Positions 41,401 to 53,400 of a stretch of 64,000 nucleotides of DNA are shown piece after piece. The notes beneath the pieces were generated by a model. That model ran no database searches. It saw only the letters and a program-made list of their open reading frames with translations, and was not told where the DNA came from. The stretch spans positions 8,445,001-8,509,000 of the forward strand of contig WPIO01000007.1 of assembly GCA_009760855.2 (NCBI GenBank), read 5' to 3'. This DNA comes from Cristatella mucedo. Its lineage: Eukaryota > Bryozoa > Phylactolaemata > Cristatellidae. Within the stretch, counting starts at the first letter, position 1. The number at the start of each line of letters is the position of its first letter. Position numbers and translations under genes: made by a program.

Positions 41401-44400
41401 AGTACAGTTGATAACAATGATATAGTTTGATTTGAAAATAATATTAACACTAATGGGTAGTGTGTATTTCACCCTAAAGGAGCTACATTTATATCACCGA
41501 GCTTCACAGCTTGTTGCAAGAGAAACCACAACCGTTTAGGGTATGCAAGCTGACATGTCTAGACAATCACACACATTTACCATTTTTGAATCGCCCTGCA
41601 AAAGCAAACAAGAAGACATACAGAGTCACTGCTATAAGGATCCGCGATTAGTAGCATACACTGAATCATACTCGGGTAAGCATGCCAATCACATGTTATC
41701 AAGATACGTTAGCTGGGGTGCAGAGAAACCTGAATGGAATAGTGGCTTCCTTCGCTGATACTTAAATTATAAAAAAGTTTATGCCGGTGGTGACCGAACT
41801 CAGAAGTAAGTCTAGACATCTGGTACATACGAATCTTAAGGTTCAATGTTTTATCATGCAATAACACAAAAGTGAAAATCACATAGATGAAGCAAATGCA
41901 CTAAAAATCTTTAGCTACGTTTGAATATGTCAAATGATAGAGATGATGCTATGTCAGTCAGTAATGATTTTAGACCAAATGAACTGAACTTCTGTCTCCC
42001 AAGGATTGAGGTTGTAGAGGTAAGACTAAACAAGTTAAGTGAAGAAAGCCGGTGGTATCACACGAAGCCTGATTATGGAGCTTTTCAGATGTCTTTTATA
42101 GTGAAAGACTCCTTAAGAACCCAGTGTATGTGATCATCCTGTCTACATCCAGGCTAATTATAACCGACTTATTTTAGAAAAACTAATAAATATTCAGGCT
42201 GATGCTACAGCATGATTCTAACTAGGCTCAATATTACCAAAAAAAAGGTACGAAAGCATCTAAGCAAGCTCAGTAAGAATCATAACATTCAGCCAGAATG
42301 ATTTTGGTTGCACAATTCCGACACCACAGTGTGCCATCATGAGTGATATATATTCAGCAATTTGCCAATCTATCAGCTGGGTGCACAGAACCACAACATA
42401 ACGTTGGCGACTAATTGTTTTCATGAAATTTACTGTATACAATGAAAAATGTCAAGAAAAATTACTAATAAAATAAGTTCAAAAATCGCAGCTACAGAGT
42501 CACCAATGGTCCCACTACCTTGCTCTAAATGGATGAGCAAAGTGTAGACTATTTGAGCTCGTGATACCGTGGGAAACTACAATACCTAGTAGGAAGCTGA
42601 TATCGAAACGCATTTGATTCCACTGTTCGAACTTCATTCAAAGGTCCGTTAACAGTAACTTACAAACTGGTCAAAATCATAATATCTTCGTAGCTACAAG
42701 TTGCCAATCAGGGGCATAGAGTATGGACTGCAGGCACATACTCCCCCTTAAATCTAAAAGGTTAAAAGTCTTAAGGTTAAACGGACTCTGAAAAGCAATG
42801 CTACCCGTGCTGCTTTGCAGGAGAGGGAAAGGTGAGGTTTTAACCCTCTACTTAATACACGAGCCTCATATCAAAATGCTCTGGATATCCTCTAGTTTTC
42901 AATCCCCATGTGAGTAAGTATCCCATGAGAAGGAGTGTAGCTGATGAAAATTGAGGAAGGTGAAACCTTGACCCTGTTTCCGGCTTAGCTATCTGAATTA
43001 ATCAAGCCTCCCGGCAGGCCATCCAAGTACGGAGCTCACTACCAACTGACTTCACATCATCTGCTGGTTCAAAGACATTCAACAGTAGCTGAAAACTCAA
43101 TACTTCCTCGAAACCTTTACTCCATCTCAATGAATTTTCATTTTTGCTGTTGTGTGTACTGAAACCGAACATGCTGCAACGAAGGGCAAGATTGACATCT
43201 TTTTGTAAAGTGTCCAGTGAACTTAGATTGTTTCTGTGCTTTGATTTCTTAAATTGTGCATGATTAAGTGCACACTAACAAAGAAGAATTGCAGTAGCCA
43301 GCGGCCCTAATGCTTTCTTAAGCACTTTTGCATGCTTGTCTAAGCATGATAGGTTCCTTCTCGGCCTCCGTTGTACGAGTTGTACAGTGCCTGGATCGAT
43401 AATCAATACTCTTTGCATTCATAAAAATGTGTGTTATTATTATCATTAGCTATTGGTTGTAAAGTCAACCAAAGTGACTAACATAGCTATCTGTATGCTC
43501 TTACTGCCTAGCATGCAGAAAACATGCTCCTTTCCAAATCCGCCTAATTTAAAGAGAGCAATATATTCAGGGTAAGAGTGCTTATAGCTCAATTCCTAAT
43601 TTGAGCTAAGATATGGCTAAGGAAGTTATTATTATTGCTAAAAGACTGTTTATTGTATCCTTAATATTAAAGCCAGAAATAACTAATAAATTGTTATATT
43701 AAATACTTGTTTAGGGTACCTTTCAAACAGACAAACACGTTAGAAATGGTATCAAAGTTCTGATGACTTCCACACAGAAGTGAAATCATCGTGCAAACCA
43801 TGGATAACCCGGATGTAAACCAGAAGCAACCAATTTTAAAATAGAAAAAATGTACCGATCCCAGCATCATAAGTGAATTATATCCAAGCTTATTTAACCT
43901 TGGTAGATCGAGGTACATGTGTGAAAATCCATACTTCAGCCAATACTTCACTGACCATAGCGATATTTGAAATATAAGTTCTGCTCTATGTGTACCACAA
44001 TTGCTAGTATATTTCCGACTGCAGCTAAATACGTTTTGGTAAACATGTTATCAAACGTCCTGGAGCTTTATTTCTGCAATCAGGGACATGTATAGCAAAA
44101 CAATCCAAACCTCTTACAAAGCCTCTTACAAAAAAGGGTAGCCCCTCTGGAAGCCAATGTTGCAGCAAACCTGTTCACCATGTCTAATCAATTAATATTT
44201 ACATCTACCCCTGCAGACAGGCACTTAAGCAACTTGCCGAATGGCCGAAGTCCAAGCAGTCAATAGAGCAAATATTTGAAAGTTTGAGTCCCTCCCTAAA
44301 TATTTTATAGCCACCGATGACCAGCTAACTGGCCTACAAATGGTGCTAGAGAGGCTGCATCAGGCTGCACAACACAGGTGCATAATTTTCCAGAATTTCT

Positions 44401-47400
44401 AAGGCTTTGCTGAATAAACTATCGCAAGGGTCCAGTTTATTTCGAGAGATACATCGCTTAGATTGAACTACGAAAGCTGCTTAGCATTTGAGTAACGTAT
44501 TAGCAATAATCACTTAAAGAGCTATTAAAGAAATGGCAACCTGTAAATGCATAATACAAACAATGTCTTAGCAGATTGTTCTATGGCGGTCGGCAAGCTT
44601 TAACTTGACAGAATAACAGGGCTATATTTGGACAAGCCAACCAGGATTCACTTTAAAGTTGTTTTAGCGACAAAAAGCCTCTTAGAGTTTCAAAACAGTC
44701 TTTCTTTGCCCAGAACTTAATTTCAAGAATGAGTAGCAGGCACACATATCCTCTTGTTTGTTCCAGGGGTCTTCAATTGCCAAATCATTCGGAAACATAC
44801 CTAGCTCGTGTCTGATCCAAAAGAAAGAAAAGTGTAAGAACTTACCTTCTGGTCAGCTAGTGAACCCTTAAGGAGTTGGAGTAGCAGTCGATCTTGTGTA
44901 CCTGGGAAAAAAATTAATCACATAATAATGGCAGATATCTTGATGCATAGCCTAAGTACAGCTTTGAGCCCGAGAGAAAGCTAAAGATATCGAATGTACT
45001 TATTTGGCGGAACGAAACCAATTATACTCCTAGCATAAATACAACCTTACTCAACAACCCCTTTTGTATAGTGACAGAAGAACATTAAAGGCTATCCCCA
45101 TCGCTTGCAGCAGCAAAAAAGTATCGCCACCGCAGGATTCGAACTCATGACCTTGGGATTGATATCGTGAAGAGCAACAGCTCTACTTAGTGTGCCATCA
45201 CAGCTCACCTGCATTTTTGCAATAGCAAGCAACTATTACACTTTAATTTACTAAGCCTGAAGCATAATATTTTTGCACAAATAATAATAGTCACTTCATT
45301 CTTTGGCTCCAGCCTATCTCTCAGATCTACTCCACCACCAGGCCCAAGCATCGTACCACAAGCTTTTCGGGATCCAACAGTTAACCAATACCTCGTAAAA
45401 ACCTCAAATCCTTTGGAGACTTAGATTTAGAAGATTTAGTTCGTATGCTCCCAAAGCTTGGAACGAACTCTCGACTTGCGTCAGAACATCCCCTGACCTG
45501 ACCACATTTAAAAAGAACTTAAAAACACACCTATTTAGGATAGCTTTAAGTGGGTTACTGTGATTCGCCCTTCATGTGCTTATGTGTGCTGACACTGTGC
45601 ATGCTGCCACTAACCACATTTGCATGCTGACCCTGTGCATGTCACCCCTAACCATGTTACTCATGTTGTTTATCAAGCATGATATTACTCACCATTCAAT
45701 TGCATTTCCCTTTCAGCAATTGTAAAGCGCCTAGAAAGAGATTGAGTTCTCTGAGGGCATTTTATCAAGTGCATTATTATTATTATTATTTGGCTGCTTT
45801 TCACAGTTTATACTTTCTCCCTTGCCGATGTGATCTCGATACACAATCTAGGCTTTAACTTCTATGCGGATGACACTCAGTTGTACCTTTGCTTTGAGTG
45901 TACCTTTGCTTTGATCCCTCCCAGCTCTTAAGTACGGCGAATTCTTTCAATTCCCTCACTGCATGTATTGCTGACATCCGCACATGGATGGCAGCAACGT
46001 TTCTCAAATGGATTGGCGATAAACCCAACACCCTAGTTACAAGCAAAACAAGCGTGACTCGGCAATTGGAAAGCCTATCGCTCAAAATCGGCTCTGCCAA
46101 CATTAATCTTGTTGCATCTACACGAAATAACATATAGGCGTCGTGATCCAAAGTGACCTTGCACCAAACGACCATATTAAATCCACAGTCAAGCCGGCCA
46201 ACTTCCAGCTACCAATCGCATAAATTGGTGCTTGCATGGACAGGGATACTACTGCTAAATTGGTCCATACAGTTATGACATCCCGCCTCGACTTGTGTGC
46301 AGTACTGCTAGCTGGTCGGTCGGTTATGCAACCAGGGGATCAGACTCAAGAGTGTGTACAAAACTTTGCAGCTAGGCTTGTCTATCGTGAGCGTCGAAGC
46401 TGCCACATCACACCACTTCTTGCCGACCTACACTGGCTTTCGATCATGCAGCGTATCGACCTTCTACGACTCATTTATAGGTCCCTTCATTCTATGACCC
46501 CGGCCTATATACACGAACTACCACCAGGCTAGGCATCGTGTCACCGGCTTTTTTGTCTTAAATCGTCAAGCTATACCTCATATGAACGTCAAATCCTTAG
46601 CAGACGGTACCTTTAGCTCATTTGCTCCCAAATCCTGGAACTTACTTCCGAAAGTCGTCATAACATCCCTTGACTTGACGATATTTAAGAAGAAGCTAAA
46701 AACGCATCTATTCATTACAGCATTTAGTGGGTCCATGTGAGTCGTCCTTTGTGTGCTTATGCGTACTGATACTGTGCGTGCAACCACTGACCATAGTTCA
46801 CATGTTGATACGGTGAATGTCACCTCTAGCCATGGCAGGCTTGTTGACATTGTGCATTATACCACCAAACATTTGATCATGCATCCTTCACAGCATAAAT
46901 AGGGTAAAAAAAGCCTCAAAAGAGATTAAGTTCTCTTAGGGCATTATACTAACCTAATAATGTTATTGTGATTAATATTACATCAGCATGATGGTAAACT
47001 CTTACCTAGGATGGCTACAGAAAAGAGAGCTTGTTTCTAGTCAATGGCTTAGAGTAAGGGAGATGCAGGAGATGTGATAGGGAAGCGAAGAAGCAGCTTG
47101 AAAAGAACTGGTTCATCTCAATCCATACTGTTCTTCTAAGTTTGCCACTTTCTCCAAAGCGATTACTACATTTCCGAACTTGATTTGGCAGGAGAAGATG
47201 AGTGGAGGGGGAATTCATAGTTATCTTCCAATAAATCCACCAGGTGTGCTGCTGATTGCAGCAAAGTTTTAATGAAGCTATTGCAAGCAGGATGCAGTAA
47301 CAACAGTAAGCAGCACCTTCTTTTATTTGATCACCAAATCGTTTCTGTTGTTCAAAAATATAACTCATTTTCCTCGTGCCCGTACGACCACCTAATCCTA

Positions 47401-50400
47401 ATTCAGGCACTTTACACATGCTGCAGCACTCCAACCCAAGCGCTTTTTAGTTAAAGTAGCTCTGTTAAGTCGGCCTACTTTTAAAGGAGAAAAATCACCA
47501 AAACTGGGGTCGGCTTAGCTAAGACAACTGTACAAGAACCGACCTAGTTCACAAGTTTGTGACATACACTCTAGATACTAGATACATTCTAGATTACTGC
47601 AATTCCCTTTATTTAGGACTACAAGCCTGTGTCCTAATCGTCTGAAACCTCTTCAGAACAGCAGCTTGTTTGACCAGTAGAAAAAGGCATCGCTGCCACA
47701 TCACACCCCTTATCTGCTTTACTTGTTCTCTATCAAGCAACGAATCAATTTTTGAGATCCTCTGACTGCCCAATAATTCACGTCACTTGCTTACACCAAC
47801 CTAAAAATCCGATCTCCTTGCTTTTCCACTGTGTTCTTGCGGCATCTGCTCATTGGCATCCAGCCGTCATGTTAGTTGCACTAAATTGAAATCAATTGGG
47901 GATGAGCCTTCAGTTCGTATTCACAAAATAAATGCCTAGAATTGTTATTAGGCTAGTGTCCTCTATTTAGCTGATTATTCGTTATTTCAAGTCTCAGCAA
48001 ATCATAAATCTGTTCAGCTCAAATTTCCTTGCATGACAATGAGTTTTCACGCTACTCACCAGGGGTGCAACTAACTAGTGGCCATACCACCCATTATGTG
48101 AGATTTGCATTCTGGTCAAAGCATGATGCATGTGTGCATGCTACACACTGCACACACAGCTGCACGCTTGTCCTTTCGTGATACCTTGCATGTCATTAAC
48201 CCTTGGTTACAGTCTCACTTTCATGGAATTGTAAAGCAACTAGAAACATGTTCAGTTTTCTCGGGTGCCATATAAACGACTCATGATTATTAATAAATTA
48301 CATGCTAAAATGATGAAAAAATCAGTTTTAAAACGTGTTCCATTAAGATGTTTGTTAAAAACTTTATCGAATGCTGAAAATTTAAAGTTTAAAGATAATG
48401 AATTTACGAATACTTTAAACTCAATTGTAATAGCTAAGATATTATTCTGCACAACATTTCTTATGAAAGCTTCTAGTAAATTTTGTGCCAGCAATTATCC
48501 TTATCCTAATGTGCTCTTTAAAAAAATATAAAATATAATTAATTTGTATAGCGCCCCAAGAGAACTTCATCTCTATTCAGGGCTTCAGATATGCCTCGGG
48601 GCTCGAGCCTGCGACCATAGACAGACCTTGGTCGGGGCGAGCACCTTGACCGCTGGACCTTCGCAAAAACTTTAATTATTTCCTGATTTCTTTCTTGAGG
48701 CAAAGCTACATACAACTGACTTGTCCAAATATGAGAGTGCATGTTGTACCTACATATGCAAATTAGTAAATTCCTAATTCCTTAACTATTTAATAAGAAA
48801 TTCATAACACCATCAGTCTTCATCGTAGTAGCACCGTAAATGACAAGGCACGCTATGACTTGGCACCTATATACCTAACTAAACTGCAGCACCAGTTTCA
48901 GCCTCCTTGTGCCTCAGGTCCTCTCTAGATAATAAATTAGCAGTTCCATTCCATTTTTTCCAGCCGTCCTAAGCTGCTAATTCCAAGCTACTCACGTCCT
49001 CGTCTGACCTGCTAACTTAGCTATGCTTCTCACTTTCTCTTTGTTTCGTCAGATGAAGTCTGATGGCTACCGATGAACACCAAAAACCGCTCACGCTTTG
49101 AGTGTGCCAAAGAAAACTATCCACCATAACACCCACTTGGTCGGCGTAGATTTGAGGGGTTAGAGACAGAAACACAACCAAATATATAATCTCATAGAGC
49201 CTAGTTTAAGCATGAGGTCAGCAAACTGTGTTTACGGAAAATCACTTACATTCACAGTTGATAATTATATTTTCAAAGGCAGCAGTCCAAGAAAAACAGT
49301 TGCATGGGAAAGGGTCACGGGTCTGGCCCCTGGAACTAGTGACCCCTCCCGGGCTTAACTTAGGCTATACCTAAAGAGCAGGAAAGTCCTTATGGTCGTT
49401 CGTTTTAGTTTTTTGACATCTAAAGAAGGCAGTGCAGCATCAAAACAAATTAAAGCTTTAGCTTACCATTCATCTGAAATTGATTCCATGCACCAACAAC
49501 AGAGCCTTCTGCTGCTCGAGAGCCTTCTGCTGCTCGAGAGCCTTCTGCTGCTCGAGAACCTTCTGTTGCTCGAGAGCTCTGCAGTGTGGACGACTCAACA
49601 TCTGCACTATCGGCAGTATATCCCATATTGGAAGCCGTCGGAATTGTATGAGTTCCGGCACCTTGTTGTTGTTGTTCAGTGAAATGAGGATCTCCTAGTG
49701 GCATCTGATAGTTACCAGCAGTAACCGGCCTCTCGAAGTCGGCCCAGGATCCAGCCAGTTTAAAAATCTGGCCAACGATAGCCTCAACCTCATCTGCTTT
49801 CCCTGCGACTTGTATCGCCCTGCAACCTTCGTCAATGGCAATTACTGCTTTACATTGTACAATTTCTTCAATTTTACTCCAAATAGCTTGGCTCGTCAAT
49901 GCAGTCGTCTCCTTTTTATAGATAACAGGCTTGCCTTCGACAACAGTCTTCTCAAGCACTTTCATTGCTCGAGTCAGTTCATCGTCAGTGTTGCAATACA
50001 CCACGGCAGTCTTCTCCGGGGTAACCTTGACAACGGCTTTTATTTCTGACTCTGCCCATTTCTTTTGCAAAAGAGCTGTACACCAATCCTGCTCAATGCA
50101 ATTTACTACCAGTCTGCTTTTATGGTAAGTAATTGATTTTCTGGAGTCGAGACACTTATACATTTCATCGATGGCATCACTTACATTTTGGCAACTTCCA
50201 CGGAATACTATTCGCCCAGGTTCAATGAAGTGCACCGACAGTTGAGAATGCTTTGAGGAAGCACTAGATTCGTATGAAATAAGCCGAAGAAAAAGCCAAT
50301 CAGCCGGGTGAAGTTTGACCAGCTCGCTTGAAGCTGGATGCCTTTCAGGGGAACCAAGACTCTCCTGGAGCAGATCCGGTCCGTTGATGCCTAGCACCTG

Positions 50401-53400
50401 GATTTCAACTGTGCCAAAGTGAGATCTGGAAAATGTTTCAATGTGATCCACTGTTCCAGCAATTTTAAAGAGCGGCCCCCAACTGCACCTTCCAATGTAC
50501 TTCGAAGTTAGGCTTAGACTTTTCGAAAACTCAGCGATATTGCTCGGGTTGTAATTCTTAGTGTCAAGGAAAGCCAAAACACGAGAAGAAAACTGCAGGG
50601 TAAACTCGAGGATCGATTGATGTGCCTGCTCAGCATTGTGAGCTAACACATTTGAGCCTGACCACTCCAGCACAATACCAGAATCAACAAAGGTAGGCAT
50701 GCAGCCGAATTTCTGTAGCTTGTGCGTAAGTGAGTGCATGTGGTACTCCTGAATATGCAGAACCAAGGCATTATCCAAAGGCACCAAACGTGTAGGACCT
50801 TTGAGACGGTTCACTTCGTCCAGCCCTACAAAGCAAGACAGAGGAAACACAGCTGAGGCTGCTGAGACTACATTATATTTTTGCAGTAAATGTAAAGCGC
50901 CTAGAGAGAGATTAAGTTCTCTGAGGGTGCTTTATCAAGTGCATTATTATTATCATTATATTTAATTGCAGATATTATTTTTAAAGTCCATTTCTAGTCT
51001 TGTTCTTTCTCACACCCTGGCTCTTTTTTTAACTCTCCGTCCTGATATTCATAGAGATGAATATCTCCTGATTTTCCGACATAAGCTCCTTTCATGTAGA
51101 GTAAGCATACATAAAATAAAGATATTGCAAGCTGGATCAAAAATAGTAACGACAGATTTTCATCAACACCTTGCTTAATTAGAATAGGCAGCATGCCATC
51201 GTGGTTGGTGTCTCTTAATATATAAAATGGACTCATACGCTAGCTCAATATGAGGTTAAGGCCTGAAGGCCAAGCCATTGTAACAGTCATTAAATCGTTA
51301 TTACATAGCAGTATATTTCCCTCCCCTCACATTTTAGAAGCCAGTCCGGAACAGGAAATTCCATCACATAAGAATATTTCCGTCCCCTCACATTGAGGAA
51401 GCCAATCCGGAACAGGAAATTCCATCACGTAAGAATGGTTGAAGCAAGTTCTACCGTCTAGTACTCACTGAGCAAAAGCTTTTTTCCACCTCTACTCCAT
51501 AAATATAAGAATGAAGCTACTATTGTATTGCCCTAAACATTTGTGGTGAGATTAGATAACAAATAGATCAAAGGAGATTAGATAAAACGTTGCCGAGCCC
51601 TAGGCAGGCCTTGCGTGTATCCACAAGAACAGGGCTCAGCATCTGTTGATCAATCGGCATCAGCACAGGTCTATTAGCCAAGGAGACGTGACTGATTTTC
51701 TTGGATTTAGAAACCGGCCTTTTGGCGATTTTGACATTCCGTCGTTTAGCCTAATGGCTTGAGGTCCCCATTCAGCTTATATGTGGACCGAGTTCAGGTC
51801 GATTTTAATGAGAGTGCGTGGATCGCCATTTGGCTATGCAGAGACCAGCAGCTCTCTATACCTAAAATGCTGCTATATGTGCTCTTCAGGTTAATTATAG
51901 TTATGCAATGAATGCCTTAACAACAGCTGCTAAACTGGTGCCCATCGTACCTGCAAAATTCGGAGCCTTCATTGAGCATTTTGCATGTAAGCACGAAGCT
52001 GATAACTCAGCAACATTCTCAGGTACCAGAGTTGGGAATGCTAGAACAGCTGTGATAGCATATCCTATAGGCCTGATGAGAACGGTAGGGAGATAAAAGA
52101 TCCAATAACATAAAAAATATCAGACACTATCCTGTGTAAGCACATATCTTTTCAAATACTTATAGCGATCTTATAATAAAAATGTAGAAATGAGAAACCA
52201 CAAAGTTATGTCTAAGATGCTTGGGATGGCTCGATCTAACAAACCCAACCTTGAGAGGTGCTGATGCATATCATAATACGTGTCGCAGCATATCGATATG
52301 CATACTACATTTATATCGTACTAAATGTGACGACAACAGATATCAAGGGAGGACGGCCCAGTCTGTACATGTCTAGGCGGTCTCAGTGCAAAACGGCATC
52401 AGAAGCCATTTAAGTAAGACAGGGTTTACCTTTTGACATAGCATCCGGGCAGTGGGGAGGGCTCAATCTTTCAGATTTAGTGATAGGTCAATGTCAATGT
52501 TGTCAATGCATAGCCGTAGCCGGAGACGAGAAATACTCTACTATACCCTACTCTGTCCGACAGTCTTTATAGCTAGGGGGTTGAGCCGGTGATGGTTTCA
52601 TAGTCCTGTTAATATTTGTTAGACATTGCATAAGTCGGCTGATAGTGGGAAGATCACTAATTCACAATGAGATGTAAATACTAAGTTACCTGAAACTATG
52701 GTAGATGACACGGAGTAATAATAATAGAAATACATTTGTCAGGCACCCTGAAAGAACATAATCTCTTTCTAGGCACTTTACATGTGCTCTAAAGAAAGCA
52801 TGTCAATACTACTAGTGACAACATGCACTGTGTCCATGCCCGTAAGCATGCAAAGAACAATTATCAAAGATCCAGAAAATGCTACAAGAAAAGGTGCATA
52901 TTAGCTTCAATGCAGTGTTTAATAGATCCCATTTAGCTACTTTTTAATTGATGTCATGTCAGGGCATGTCGTGACGGCAGTCGGAAGTGAGTTCCAGGCT
53001 TGGGGAGTATATGAACTACAGGCATGGTCTCAAAAAGGTTTAAGGTTCGTATGAGGTGCAGCTAAACGATTACTTTCCGAAAAGCGAATGGTACGATGCT
53101 TGGCATGGTGGAGCAGTAGATCTGATAGGTAGACTGGAGCCAAAGAATAAAGGGTCTTAAGAGTGAGTGACAGAACCTTGAAGTCAATGCACTGCTTGAC
53201 TGGTAGCCAGTGCAGAACGGCGAGAAATGGTGTGATGTGTCAATTGCGCTGCTCACGACAGACAAGCCTAGCTGCAGAGTTTTGCACTAACTGAAAGCAC
53301 CTTATTGCAGAAGCCACCAGCAAGCAATGAGTCACAGAAGTCAAGACGAGATGTCACTCATTCGTGGAACAAGATGTAGTATCCCTGTCTAAGCAAGGCA

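Noticed and set aside
47015-47434. 139-codon minus frame as a host exon
   Set aside because: No phase-compatible splice borders with exons 3 and 4, which already join each other, and no recognised domain.
48252-48531. Paired 80- and 88-codon frames on opposite strands
   Set aside because: AT-rich sequence between a LINE end and a SINE; no motif and both strands equally open.
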